A stretch of 64,000 nucleotides of DNA. Origin: UTBCD1 sp035545755. GTDB lineage: Bacteria; Bacteroidota; Bacteroidia; Chitinophagales; Chitinophagaceae. Position 1 is the first letter of the stretch. Each line of letters opens with the position of its first letter. Below the pieces are notes generated by a model. The model saw nothing but the letters and a program-made list of their open reading frames with translations, had not been told where the DNA came from and ran no database searches. The stretch lies in contig DASZXQ010000092.1 in NCBI GenBank assembly GCA_035545755.1, positions 1-64,000 on the forward strand, in the 5' to 3' direction. Below are positions 24,781-33,406 of the stretch, piece after piece. A program made the position numbers and the translations under genes.

Positions 24781-25725
24781 ATGCCTGTAATTGCAATTGA
24801 TCTCGGGGCCACCAAATCTGCTGCAGCTGTTTTTAACGGTCAGGGAGAAATTCTTTTTTCCGAAACACAGCAATTGGAAAAAAGAAGAGGAAAAGAAGTA
24901 GGTGCATTAGTGATTGAGCAAGTCTCTACATTATTGAATAAAGCTTCGGCAAATAATATTTCAATTTCTTCAGTTGGCATTTGTGTGCCGGGAATTGCGT
25001 ACGCAAAAAACGGCAATGCCTGGTGTCCCAATATTCCGGGATGGGACGATTATCCTTTGCAGAAAGAATTAGAAAATAGATTTCCGGATAAAAAAATAAA
25101 AATTGACAGCGACAGAGCCTGTTATATTTTAGGAGAAGTGTGGAAGGGTAATGCACAAAATTGCAGTGATGCGATTTTTTTAGCAGTTGGTACCGGTATT
25201 GGTGCAGGAATACTTGTGAATAACCAGGTATTACGGGGAGCCAATGATATAGCCGGCGCCATTGGCTGGATGGGGCTGGATCGTCCATTTGATAAAAAAT
25301 ATATTCCCTGCGGATGTTTTGAATACAACGCATCGGGAGAGGGCATTGCTAAAGTTGCCAAAGAAATGATGCCTTCAGGAAAATTTAATGAAAGTGATCT
25401 GGCAAAAAAAATTTCCGATAATTTAACTGCTAAAAATGTATTTGATGCTTTTGAAAAAAATGATCCGTTGGCAAAATTTGTTATTGAGAATTCGATAGAA
25501 TGCTGGGGAATGGCAGTTGCTAATCTCGTCAGCCTTTTTAATCCGCAAAAAATAATTTTTGGCGGTGGTGTTTTTGGTCCGGCTTTGAAATTCCTGGATG
25601 CCATTTATGAAGAAGCAAAAAAATGGGCGCAGCCGATCAGTATAAAGCAAGTTTCATTAAAAGGTTCTGCATTGGGAGCCGATGCCGGTTTGTATGGAGC
25701 TGCATGGCTTGCCCTAAAAGTTTAA
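24781..25725 (+). CDS. ROK family sugar kinase
   Basis: A 314-residue kinase with the ROK phosphate loop AIDLGATKSAAAVFNG at the N-terminus, the sugar-binding GICVPGIAYAKNG and NIPGWDDYPL, the second phosphate motif LAVGTGIGAGILVN, and IIFGGGVFGPAL. The zinc motif normally reading C-x-C-G-x-x-G-C is reduced to CGCFEYNASGEG. It should phosphorylate an imported hexose or N-acyl-hexosamine in the cytoplasm. The frame extends upstream over the start of the divergent GH9 gene, but the ROK fold begins at the ATG 24781 (24778 is equally possible). First gene of a four-gene operon. Confidence 0.88.
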   Translation: MPVIAIDLGATKSAAAVFNGQGEILFSETQQLEKRRGKEVGALVIEQVSTLLNKASANNISISSVGICVPGIAYAKNGNAWCPNIPGWDDYPLQKELENRFPDKKIKIDSDRACYILGEVWKGNAQNCSDAIFLAVGTGIGAGILVNNQVLRGANDIAGAIGWMGLDRPFDKKYIPCGCFEYNASGEGIAKVAKEMMPSGKFNESDLAKKISDNLTAKNVFDAFEKNDPLAKFVIENSIECWGMAVANLVSLFNPQKIIFGGGVFGPALKFLDAIYEEAKKWAQPISIKQVSLKGSALGADAGLYGAAWLALKV

Positions 25726-25744
25726 GTTATATTCATTCTTTAAT

Positions 25745-26905
25745 ATGTACAAACACAACCAGGTTTTTGCTGCTGCATGCATCGGGATGTTGGTATTCGG
25801 CATCATGTTCATTACGCTGGGATCTATTTTGCCGGCGCTTGCCAGTAAATTTATTTTGGATGAAGTAAAATCCGGAACACTTACCTCTATTTTACCAATA
25901 GGTGTTATGGCGGGCTCATTACTTTTCGGACCCATTGTTGATCGCTATGGTTATAAAATATTACTCATCATCACAACCCTGCTGATCATTCCAGCATTTG
26001 AAGGAATAGCATTTACCAACTCACTTTTTTTATTGCAGGTCTGCATTTTTGTAATTGGTTGGGGCGGCGGTATTTTAAACGGAGCCACCAATGCTCTGGT
26101 ATCAGATATCAGCACGGGACATAAAGGCGCCAGCTTGAGTTTGCTGGGTGCATTCTTCGGTTTTGGTGCACTGGGAATGCCGTTTTTATTGGGGGCCTTA
26201 TCAAAACATTTCAATTATACAGATATTCTTTCTTCTGTAGGATTGGTATTTATATTAGTAGTTATTTTTTTTATTGCAACTACTTTCCCGGCGCCGAAAC
26301 AATCGCAAGGATTCCCGATTACAGAAGGAATAAAACTTTTAAAAGATAAAGGCATATTACTGATCGGGCTTTTTCTTTTTTTTCAGAGCGGTACTGAAGC
26401 ATTAGCGAATAACTGGACGACAACTTTTCTCCAGAAAGGAATACGAATTTCTGAGCAAGGCTCATTGTATATTCTCACTTTATATGTTACGGGGCTTACT
26501 GTTGCACGGCTGGTGCTGGGATTTGTATTAAAAGTAATTTCCTCTTTCCGGCTGATGGTAATTTCTCTCATTATTTCTTCAATTGGTTCGTTTATTTTAG
26601 TTAGTGCACACAATTATATGCAATCAATGATCGCCTATGTAATTATGGGGATCGGAATTTCTGCAGGATTTCCGGTGATGCTGGGATATGCCGGCCAATT
26701 ATTTCCGAATTTATCTGGAACTGCTTTTGGAATTGTTTTAGTGATCGGATTGGTCGGGAATACAATCGTAAACTATTTATTTGGATTTATATCTCACAGC
26801 TATGGCATTCAACTGCTGCCCTGGTTATTGCTGATCACTGCCGTTTGCAGGATCATCATATTAATATTGCTTAGAAAAAATGTTTCTTTAAAAATAAAAA
26901 TGTAA
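25745..26905 (+). CDS. MFS sugar transporter-like permease
   Basis: A 386-residue major facilitator protein with twelve predicted membrane helices. The A-motif-like loop is GPIVDRYGYKILL after helix 2, and the N-terminal half contains GWGGGILNGATNALVSDIS and LLGAFFGFGALGMPFLLG, resembling the FucP/NagP branch of sugar/H+ symporters. Placed 20 nt after the ROK kinase and 4 nt before the SIS gene, it probably imports the sugar that the kinase phosphorylates. Substrate unknown. Confidence 0.85.
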   Translation: MYKHNQVFAAACIGMLVFGIMFITLGSILPALASKFILDEVKSGTLTSILPIGVMAGSLLFGPIVDRYGYKILLIITTLLIIPAFEGIAFTNSLFLLQVCIFVIGWGGGILNGATNALVSDISTGHKGASLSLLGAFFGFGALGMPFLLGALSKHFNYTDILSSVGLVFILVVIFFIATTFPAPKQSQGFPITEGIKLLKDKGILLIGLFLFFQSGTEALANNWTTTFLQKGIRISEQGSLYILTLYVTGLTVARLVLGFVLKVISSFRLMVISLIISSIGSFILVSAHNYMQSMIAYVIMGIGISAGFPVMLGYAGQLFPNLSGTAFGIVLVIGLVGNTIVNYLFGFISHSYGIQLLPWLLLITAVCRIIILILLRKNVSLKIKM

Positions 26906-26908
26906 ACT

Positions 26909-27670
26909 ATGCTGGCGAAAACCTGGTTACTGAATGCAAGAGCCATTATGGATGAAATAGAAAATACACAGATGGAAAAAATCCAACAGGCAGCAACGAT
27001 GATGGCTGATACTATTGAAGCGGGCCGTTGGGTTCATACATTTGGCTGTGGTCATGCTACACTTCCCATTGAAGAAATGTATCCACGTATCGGGGGATTT
27101 GTCGGTTTTCATCCGATGATCGAATTGCCCCTGACCTTTTTTACCAATATTGTCGGTGGTATGAGTGTACACAATTTTGTTTTTTTAGAAAGAGTAGAAG
27201 GATACGGAACGGAAATTATGAAAGGATACAATTTTGATTTCAGGGACTGCATGTGGCTATTCTCTCACACGGGCATTAATGCAGTGAATATTGATGTGGC
27301 TCTTGAAGCAAAGAAAAAAGGAATGAAAGTGATCGTATATGGATCAGCGAAAGAAGCAGAAGGAAAACAATCGAGGCACAGCAGTAAAAAAAATATTTTC
27401 GAATTAGCTGATCTTGTCGTTGATACCTGTGTACCGATACAGGATGCCTGTGTACCGCTAAAAAATCATTTTGACAAAGTAGGGCCGGTTTCTACCATGG
27501 CGTTTGTAACAACCGTGTGGATGACGGTAACAACCGTAGCAGAAATATTAGCGGAAAGAGGGGTAAAACTTTTTATACATCCCTCACATAATGTACCCGG
27601 AGATACCACAGCAAAAGAAAGATTGGAAGAAGCGCTTTCAGAATATAAAAGGCGAATTGCAGGAGTATGA
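26909..27670 (+). CDS. SIS-domain sugar isomerase-like protein (UPF0309 type)
   Basis: A 253-residue SIS-domain protein: VHTFGCGHATLPIEEMYPR near the N-terminus, an extended central loop with ELPLTFFTNIVGG, then LFSHTGINAVNIDVALEAKKKGMKVI where the phosphosugar-binding S-x-S is replaced by SHTG, and FVTTVWMTVTTVAEILAERG. The family is annotated as putative sugar isomerase or phosphosugar-binding, without proven activity. Four nt separate it from the transporter. In this operon it likely handles the phosphorylated sugar, for example as an isomerase, etherase or deaminase. Confidence 0.8.
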   Translation: MLAKTWLLNARAIMDEIENTQMEKIQQAATMMADTIEAGRWVHTFGCGHATLPIEEMYPRIGGFVGFHPMIELPLTFFTNIVGGMSVHNFVFLERVEGYGTEIMKGYNFDFRDCMWLFSHTGINAVNIDVALEAKKKGMKVIVYGSAKEAEGKQSRHSSKKNIFELADLVVDTCVPIQDACVPLKNHFDKVGPVSTMAFVTTVWMTVTTVAEILAERGVKLFIHPSHNVPGDTTAKERLEEALSEYKRRIAGV

Positions 27671-27719
27671 TCATTAAGCAAAACTTTTTCATTTTCTTTG
27701 CTCAAACTGAAACTGGAAT

Positions 27720-28724
27720 ATGAAATTAATTTCTTACCTGAAAGACGAACAGGAACAACTGGCCGTATTGATCAATGATATGGTTTATGATATGGATGTG
27801 CTGCATCCGGACCTACCCGGCACAATGAGTATGTTTTTAAATTATTGGGAAGATGTATTGCCGGTTGCACAAGCCGGTGAATTGATGTTGAAAGAGGGGA
27901 CAAGAAGCAGCAGGCGAGCCATTCCCTTAAAAGATGTTCAGTTATTATCACCGGTTCCTTTCCCTGTTTCCTGCCGTGATGGATATGCGTTTCGCCAGCA
28001 TGTTGAAGCTGCCAGAAGAAATCGCAAAGTGCCCATGATCCCGGAGTTTGATCAGTATCCTGTTTTTTATTTTACCAATCACCATAGCGTACAAGGACCC
28101 GGAGATATAAGATGCATGCCAGATCATTTTGAAAAACTGGATTTCGAATTAGAAGCTGCGATTGTCATTTGCAAACATGGCCGCAATATCAAAGCAGAGG
28201 AAGCAGATGAATATATCGGCGGGTTGATGATCATGAATGATATGAGTGCAAGGAGACTGCAAATGGAAGAAATGCTGCTGAATCTCGGGCCCGCCAAAGG
28301 AAAAGATTTTGCAACAGTACTTGGTCCCTGGCTTGTTACATTGGATGAATTGGAAGAATTCGTTGCGCCAGCCAAAGAAAATCATGTTGGAAAAAACTGG
28401 AATTTAAAAATGAAATGTCTTGTCAATGATGTACAGGTCAGCGAAGGCAACCTTGCTGATATGGATTGGACTTTTGCTGAGATCATCGAACGGGCATCTT
28501 ATGGCGTTAATTTATATCCCGGCGATGTGATCGGCAGCGGTACGGTTGGCACCGGGTGTTTTTTAGAATTAAATGGAACAGGTAAATTAAATGATCCCGA
28601 CTATGTAGAACAATGGCTCCAGCCTAATGATGTGGTGGAACTGGAAATTGACAGAATGGGAACATTAACCAATACCATCATTGCTGAAGAAACTGACTGG
28701 AGTATTTTGAAAAGAAAGAAGTAA
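27720..28724 (+). CDS. Fumarylacetoacetate hydrolase family protein
   Basis: A 334-residue FAH-fold enzyme. The N-terminal region carries LLSPVPFPVSCRDGYAF, and the catalytic core has PVFYFTNHHSVQGPGD, the metal-binding DFELEAAIVICKHGRN, MNDMSARRLQMEEM and KGKDFATVLGPWLVT, followed by YGVNLYPGDVIGSGTVGTG. FAH-family proteins cleave C-C bonds of acylpyruvates or act as hydratases and decarboxylases on keto-acids. The true fumarylacetoacetase role is unlikely without tyrosine-degradation neighbours. It is 49 nt after the SIS gene and may belong to the sugar operon or be independent. Confidence 0.85.
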   Translation: MKLISYLKDEQEQLAVLINDMVYDMDVLHPDLPGTMSMFLNYWEDVLPVAQAGELMLKEGTRSSRRAIPLKDVQLLSPVPFPVSCRDGYAFRQHVEAARRNRKVPMIPEFDQYPVFYFTNHHSVQGPGDIRCMPDHFEKLDFELEAAIVICKHGRNIKAEEADEYIGGLMIMNDMSARRLQMEEMLLNLGPAKGKDFATVLGPWLVTLDELEEFVAPAKENHVGKNWNLKMKCLVNDVQVSEGNLADMDWTFAEIIERASYGVNLYPGDVIGSGTVGTGCFLELNGTGKLNDPDYVEQWLQPNDVVELEIDRMGTLTNTIIAEETDWSILKRKK

Positions 28725-28728
28725 GAAG

Positions 28729-28796
28729 TATGAGGCATGAAGTAAGAAAAATTTCCTTTTGAAAATCAAATCATACTTCCGACTTCCTACCTCATA
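28729..28796. repeat. Imperfect inverted repeat between convergent genes
   Basis: Arms TATGAGGCATGAAGT (28729-28743) and ACTTCCTACCTCATA (28782-28796) pair at 13 of 15 positions and fill the 73-nt gap between two convergent stops. The TATGAGG/GAAGTA wording resembles a dispersed intergenic element seen in related genomes. It may also act as a bidirectional terminator. Confidence 0.5.
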
Positions 28797-28797
28797 T

Positions 28798-29523
28798 CTA
28801 TATCACCACCTTATTCATTCTTTTTACCTGAGCATTTCCCTTATTGGTCACTTTTCCGAGAAATGAATCCTTTACTTTTAATTCTTTTTCTGCATTTACT
28901 TCTGCGGAGCCAACACCGCTATTGTCAATATCCATCTTCTGCACTACAAAGTCACCTGCTTTTATGCTGCCCACTCCTTTGTTTTTAATTACAGCGTTTT
29001 CAGCTTTCCCATTCAAATTAATATTTCCGACACTTTTATTTTCTACGTTCAGATTTTGAGCGGTCATTTTAAGATCGATCGCTCCCACACTTTTGTTTTT
29101 TATATCGAGATCATCAAAACTGAGATTGTTATCAGACGTAAGGCTGCCCACCATATTCAATTCCATGCTTTTTAATTTCTTGAAGGTCACATAAACTTTC
29201 ATGCCTTTCTTGCTGTTGAAGTTTACGTCTTTTTTCATGCTGATAGAAAGTTTAGGGCCTTCATTTTTCACTTCAAAAAGATCCTGTAAGTTATCATCTG
29301 CTTCAATCTTGACATCTTCTTTATCGCCTTGCTTCAAAATGACGCTGAATATACCACTGGAAGCCAGCTGGTCGAAAGGCTGCACACTAATATCTTTGGT
29401 GACGACATTTCCGCTGCCTTCAATTTTGGGTTTGTCTTTATCAGATGTTTTACTTTCCTGCGCCTGCAGTAACATTGAAGACGACAACAATGCTGCGGCC
29501 AATAATGAAAAAAATGTCCTCAT
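28798..29523 (-). CDS. Secreted head-GIN domain protein (DUF2807)
   Basis: A 241-residue exported protein with a signal peptide ending near LLQAQ. The mature protein is a right-handed beta-helix-like DUF2807 domain: VQPFDQLASSGIFSVILKQG then repeated turns such as LDIKNKSVGAIDLKM, LNVENKSVGNINLNG, AVIKNKGVGSIKAG and MDIDNSGVGSAEV. The four repeats with S/G-V-G-x-I make the beta-coil visible by eye. Such proteins are surface or periplasmic and are presumed adhesion or structural elements; function is unproven. Single gene on the minus strand. Confidence 0.85.
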   Translation of the reverse strand: MRTFFSLLAAALLSSSMLLQAQESKTSDKDKPKIEGSGNVVTKDISVQPFDQLASSGIFSVILKQGDKEDVKIEADDNLQDLFEVKNEGPKLSISMKKDVNFNSKKGMKVYVTFKKLKSMELNMVGSLTSDNNLSFDDLDIKNKSVGAIDLKMTAQNLNVENKSVGNINLNGKAENAVIKNKGVGSIKAGDFVVQKMDIDNSGVGSAEVNAEKELKVKDSFLGKVTNKGNAQVKRMNKVVI

Positions 29524-29711
29524 GACTAACTAATTGATTTAAATATAAAAAATAGGTGATCCTGTTTAAAACGAAATATTTCGTAGAACGAAAATCAAAA
29601 GTATTTGTTACAACTCCTTTTGAAAAAATATGAACGGTAAAATGGCGATGCTGAAAGGCGATTGCTGCCGAATGGCAGGAACTAATGATATTTGCGTCGA
29701 ATTTTACTAGT

Positions 29712-30593
29712 ATGATCCTTGACCTGAAAAATATCACAACTGTTGAGCGGCAACATTACTTACAACATGTAGTAGCGCCACGGCCTATTTGCTTTGCTTC
29801 GACGATAGATAAAGAAGGAAATGTGAACCTGAGCCCTTTCAGCTTTTTCAATTTATTTTCTACCAATCCGCCCATTGTTATTTTTTCTCCTTCCAGGAGA
29901 GTAAGAAACAATACCACCAAGCATACATTGCATAATGTCATGGAGGTTCCGGAAGTAGTCATCAACATGGTGACTTATGATATGGTGCAACAAACTTCAT
30001 TGGCAAGTTGCGAATATCCGAAGGGCGTGAATGAATTTGTAAAATCAGGATTTACAGCGGAGCCAGCCACTTTAGTAAAACCACCTATGGTGAAAGAAAG
30101 TAAAGTAAAAATGGAATGTAAGGTGAATGAAATAAAATCACTGGGGACAGAGGGTGGTGCCGGAAACCTGGTGATCTGCGAAGTGTTGTGTATGCATATT
30201 GACGATTCTTTACTTGATGCCAATAAAAAAATGGATCAGCGAAAAATTCATCATGTTGCCAGATTGGGCGCTGATTGGTATTGCGTGGTGAATGAATCCA
30301 ATTTATTTCATGTGCAAAAGCCTAATACAGAATTAGGAATTGGCGTAGATGCATTGCCTGCAACTATTCGCAACAGTACTATTCTGACAGGAAATGATCT
30401 TGGGCAGTTAGCCAATGTGCAGGAACTGCCAACCATCGATCCCGCATTTGATGACCCGCACCTAAAACAGATCATTCAATATTATGGTATCAACCCGGAA
30501 GAGATGGAAAAAGAATTGCACTCCTACTCAAAGAAATTATTGCAGGAAGGAAAAGTGAAAGAAGCGTGGCAGGTGTTGCTTTCAGGATCCTGA
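29712..30593 (+). CDS. Flavin reductase-like protein
   Basis: A 293-residue FMN-binding split-barrel protein. The core at residues ~10-190 has VVAPRPICFASTIDKEGNVNLSPFSFFN, which is the FMN-binding signature, then NPPIVIFSPSRR and ASCEYPKGVNEF. A ~80-residue C-terminal extension follows. It likely reduces or binds flavin as part of a two-component system, but no monooxygenase partner is nearby. The frame opens at 29685. The ATG at 29712 is preferred because it starts the conserved MILDLKN segment. Confidence 0.85.
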   Translation: MILDLKNITTVERQHYLQHVVAPRPICFASTIDKEGNVNLSPFSFFNLFSTNPPIVIFSPSRRVRNNTTKHTLHNVMEVPEVVINMVTYDMVQQTSLASCEYPKGVNEFVKSGFTAEPATLVKPPMVKESKVKMECKVNEIKSLGTEGGAGNLVICEVLCMHIDDSLLDANKKMDQRKIHHVARLGADWYCVVNESNLFHVQKPNTELGIGVDALPATIRNSTILTGNDLGQLANVQELPTIDPAFDDPHLKQIIQYYGINPEEMEKELHSYSKKLLQEGKVKEAWQVLLSGS

Positions 30594-30675
30594 TATGATC
30601 GAAAAACAAATTTGTTTTCGGAAAAGAATGTGCAATTTTTTTTATCTTTAATAAAGTGCTGAAAAAAATTTCTGC

Positions 30676-31569
30676 ATGCGCCGATTGCACATACAATATC
30701 TGCTGCTTGCCTTATTTATAGCAACAACGTTTGTTGCTTGCGTTTCTCAGCGAAAGGTGACATCTGCCAAAAAAGATCTGGCGACTGTAAATGACCAGTT
30801 GCGTCAATACCAGGATAGCTTGCAACAATTAGACGCTGCCCGGAAAAACAAACAAGATAGAAATGAAATTGATGATACTGCCAGTGCCCGGTTTCAACGA
30901 TTTATAGACAGCACTAATTCCCAGATAAAAATCTTAATTACCCAGGATACCGTGATGATCGGGGAAACAATCGTAAACAAATCCGACTGGGATCGTCTGA
31001 ATAATACGCTATTCAATTCCCGGCAAAAATCGCAGCAGATCAATCAGCGGGTAATAATGCTGACCGATCTGCTGAACAGAAACACCGTAATTCGTTTAGA
31101 CCAGGATATTCTTTTTGAACCCGGGAAATATACCGTTTCGCCCCAGATTGCTGATGCTATCGGAAAATTTTTTGAACCTGCAGCAAAAGAAATTGATTCT
31201 TTTGTTCAAAAATATCCTGATTTTCCTTTGGCATTGATCATTACTGCCAAAGGATATGCCGATGGAACTACAATTGCTGAAGGAAGTTCTTTATACAAAG
31301 ACCTGTCGGCACGATTAAAGTTGAACAACAAGCCACCTGATAGCAAAGAATTGAATAAAGAATTATCAAGAGCAAGGGCAGAATCAGTGATTTCTTTGTT
31401 CAAAAATTTTACTATTGGCAGATCTGAAGGTGGAACCAATGTAAAAAATATAGCTTATCTCTATGAAGGAAAAGGAGATGCTTTTCCCAACCCTAAGATC
31501 ACTGATTATAAAACTGACGACCCGCGAAGAAGAGTGGTACTATTATACTGGAGCGTGTTTCCGGAATAA
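30676..31569 (+). CDS. Envelope lipoprotein with OmpA-like C-terminal domain
   Basis: A 297-residue lipoprotein with lipobox FVAC at about residue 22, a coiled-coil-prone stretch (VNDQLRQYQDSLQQLDAARKNK), and a C-terminal OmpA-like module. There DILFEPGKYTVSPQIAD, LALIITAKGYADG, LSRARAESVISLFK and DDPRRRVVLLYW take the places of the usual peptidoglycan-binding motifs, though the sequence is divergent. It may tether the outer membrane to peptidoglycan. It stands alone. Confidence 0.7.
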   Translation: MRRLHIQYLLLALFIATTFVACVSQRKVTSAKKDLATVNDQLRQYQDSLQQLDAARKNKQDRNEIDDTASARFQRFIDSTNSQIKILITQDTVMIGETIVNKSDWDRLNNTLFNSRQKSQQINQRVIMLTDLLNRNTVIRLDQDILFEPGKYTVSPQIADAIGKFFEPAAKEIDSFVQKYPDFPLALIITAKGYADGTTIAEGSSLYKDLSARLKLNNKPPDSKELNKELSRARAESVISLFKNFTIGRSEGGTNVKNIAYLYEGKGDAFPNPKITDYKTDDPRRRVVLLYWSVFPE

Positions 31570-31591
31570 GCTCTGTCTGTAAATTTCCAGT

Positions 31592-32320
31592 TTATTTAGT
31601 TGCTGATCCAAAAACTTTCTTCAAAATATCCGTTGTTCTCGCAACAGGATTTGTCCTGATATTCGCTTCTTCTTTAGCAACCTGGTCAAATAAAGCATCC
31701 ACAGCTTTGCCAACCACATAAGAAGTAAGATCCGGATTTGCTTTTTTAAATGTAGTTGGAAGTTTGTTGTAGGTATTTACAATATCTCCATAATATTTAG
31801 TGGCATCTGCTTTATCCAGAGAGCTTTTAACCGAAGGAGTAAATGCCTGTATTAGTTTTTGAGTGGTCTTTTGTTTGAAATACTGTGTCGCCGCATCTTT
31901 AGGGCCCTTAATAATATTTAATGCGTCAGTGATTGTCATTTGTTTGATGGCATCAACAAAAATGGGTTTTGCGTAGCCAACAGCGTCTTCTGCTCCACGG
32001 TTAATGGAAAGAATGGCTTTATCTACTTGTGCTCCCATACCGATATTACGTAGTGTTGTTTCGATCTTCTTTGCGTCAGGGGGCAGAAACAATTTGTATG
32101 CTTCACTACCAAAGAATCCATCTGTTTTATTCAGATTCAATACTGCATTGGTCACACCCTGTGTCAATGCTTCTTTGATGCCCTGTCCGGCCTCGCTTTC
32201 AGTCACTTTTGAAGCAGTATCTTTTGATAGAATCTTAGGTAATTTCAGTTTAATCTGCGAATGAACGGATACAGTAAGAAATACAAAAAACAAAAGAACA
32301 GAGATATAAGTTTTCATCAT
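31592..32320 (-). CDS. Secreted DUF4197 protein
   Basis: A 242-residue exported protein with a signal peptide ending near SVHSQ. The DUF4197 domain is helical: AGQGIKEALTQGVTNAVLNLNK, FLPPDAKKIETTLRNIGMG, INRGAEDAVGYAKPIF and TITDALNIIKGPKDAATQYFK. The family is widespread in Gram-negative bacteria with unknown role. Two adjacent ATGs (32320, 32317) are possible starts and the upstream extension to 32374 is rejected because it precedes the signal peptide. It ends 22 nt from the opposing lipoprotein gene. Confidence 0.85.
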   Translation of the reverse strand: MMKTYISVLLFFVFLTVSVHSQIKLKLPKILSKDTASKVTESEAGQGIKEALTQGVTNAVLNLNKTDGFFGSEAYKLFLPPDAKKIETTLRNIGMGAQVDKAILSINRGAEDAVGYAKPIFVDAIKQMTITDALNIIKGPKDAATQYFKQKTTQKLIQAFTPSVKSSLDKADATKYYGDIVNTYNKLPTTFKKANPDLTSYVVGKAVDALFDQVAKEEANIRTNPVARTTDILKKVFGSATK

Positions 32321-32392
32321 ACGTTTGGTTTTAATATCATTTACCAAATTACCTGCCAGAATGCAAGACTCCAAATAATAATTCTATTTTGG

Positions 32393-33394
32393 CTATACTT
32401 TAAGAGCTTCTTTTCGCTTCTCTATACGTTCCCGGAGAATGCGGAAAAACCGTGATCTTTCTTTCTCACTCACTTCACTGATCTGTGTTGACCGCTGCAT
32501 CAGGTTCTGGATATATTGATAGTGTTTATCAGTAAATACCACATCACGGCATATCATATAGTTAATAGCTGTATGCGGCACTACACTAAGCTTTGTGTTA
32601 TCCAGAACGGCCATCATATTATTATCAAGTAATATCCACTCGTTAAAATACATTTTAAATCTCCCCAAAGGCTTTTTTTCAGGATCCGAAATATCATATT
32701 TATATCCCAATTCGGCTTGTTTCTGAAGATGATCAAAATATTTCTCCAGCGCCTCGTAAACCTGAAGGGCATCTTTGTCCGAATCGAATATCTGATTATC
32801 TCTGCAATATTCCATTTGCCTGATCATGGTGTTAATGCTTTCTAGGTTCCAGATTTCTACACATGGTATTTGATTGTAAGTAGTAATAATTTTATGGCCT
32901 AAATCAAAAAACTCATCAGGATAATCATCAACTCTGAATTTGCGTTTGGCAAAATCAGGAAAGTGAAAAACGGTTTTTAGCCAGAAATAATATTTGAATG
33001 ACGCCAGCTCCCGGAAATAAAAATGATGAAAGATGGGCATGTCTTTACATAGGTAATAATATTCTTTTTCCTTAAAGCTATTGAAGTATGCCAGCCAATG
33101 CAGTGTTGTCATAAGGTATTCATCATAGCGATAGGTCTTACTATCAAGTAACTGACCCTGGAAAAGAAATGATCCGGTCTGTATATCCATCATCTGGTCC
33201 AGCGAGATCTTATAGTGAGTACAAAGCTTATAAAGTTCATCTAACGAGATCATTTTTTCTCCACGAATACGCCGATATGCGCTGTCTGAACTGATCTCAA
33301 GCAGTTTGGCTATCTCATCAGCGGCAGGAGCATTTTCCCCGATTTTTCTTTTGATCTCAGTAAAAAGTTTTTGCTGTAATTCTTCTGTATTCAT
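32393..33394 (-). CDS. HTH regulator with large C-terminal domain, tandem paralogue 1
   Basis: A 333-residue protein. Residues ~15-70 are an HTH: EIAKLLEISSDSAYRRIRGEKMISLDELYKLCTHYKISLDQM. The remaining ~250 residues form a conserved helical domain rich in Tyr, Phe and Trp (LHWLAYFNSFKEKEYYYLCKD, FYFRELASFKYYFWLKTV), which could bind a ligand or a partner protein. It is a tandem paralogue of the next gene (33407-34402), sharing SSDSAYRRIRGE and the later MAV.D and MTRDE-like blocks. Both are on the minus strand, 12 nt apart, and point away from the operon at 34672, so control of that operon is the natural guess. Ligand unknown. Confidence 0.8.
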   Translation of the reverse strand: MNTEELQQKLFTEIKRKIGENAPAADEIAKLLEISSDSAYRRIRGEKMISLDELYKLCTHYKISLDQMMDIQTGSFLFQGQLLDSKTYRYDEYLMTTLHWLAYFNSFKEKEYYYLCKDMPIFHHFYFRELASFKYYFWLKTVFHFPDFAKRKFRVDDYPDEFFDLGHKIITTYNQIPCVEIWNLESINTMIRQMEYCRDNQIFDSDKDALQVYEALEKYFDHLQKQAELGYKYDISDPEKKPLGRFKMYFNEWILLDNNMMAVLDNTKLSVVPHTAINYMICRDVVFTDKHYQYIQNLMQRSTQISEVSEKERSRFFRILRERIEKRKEALKV

Positions 33395-33406
33395 AGTATT
33401 TGATGG

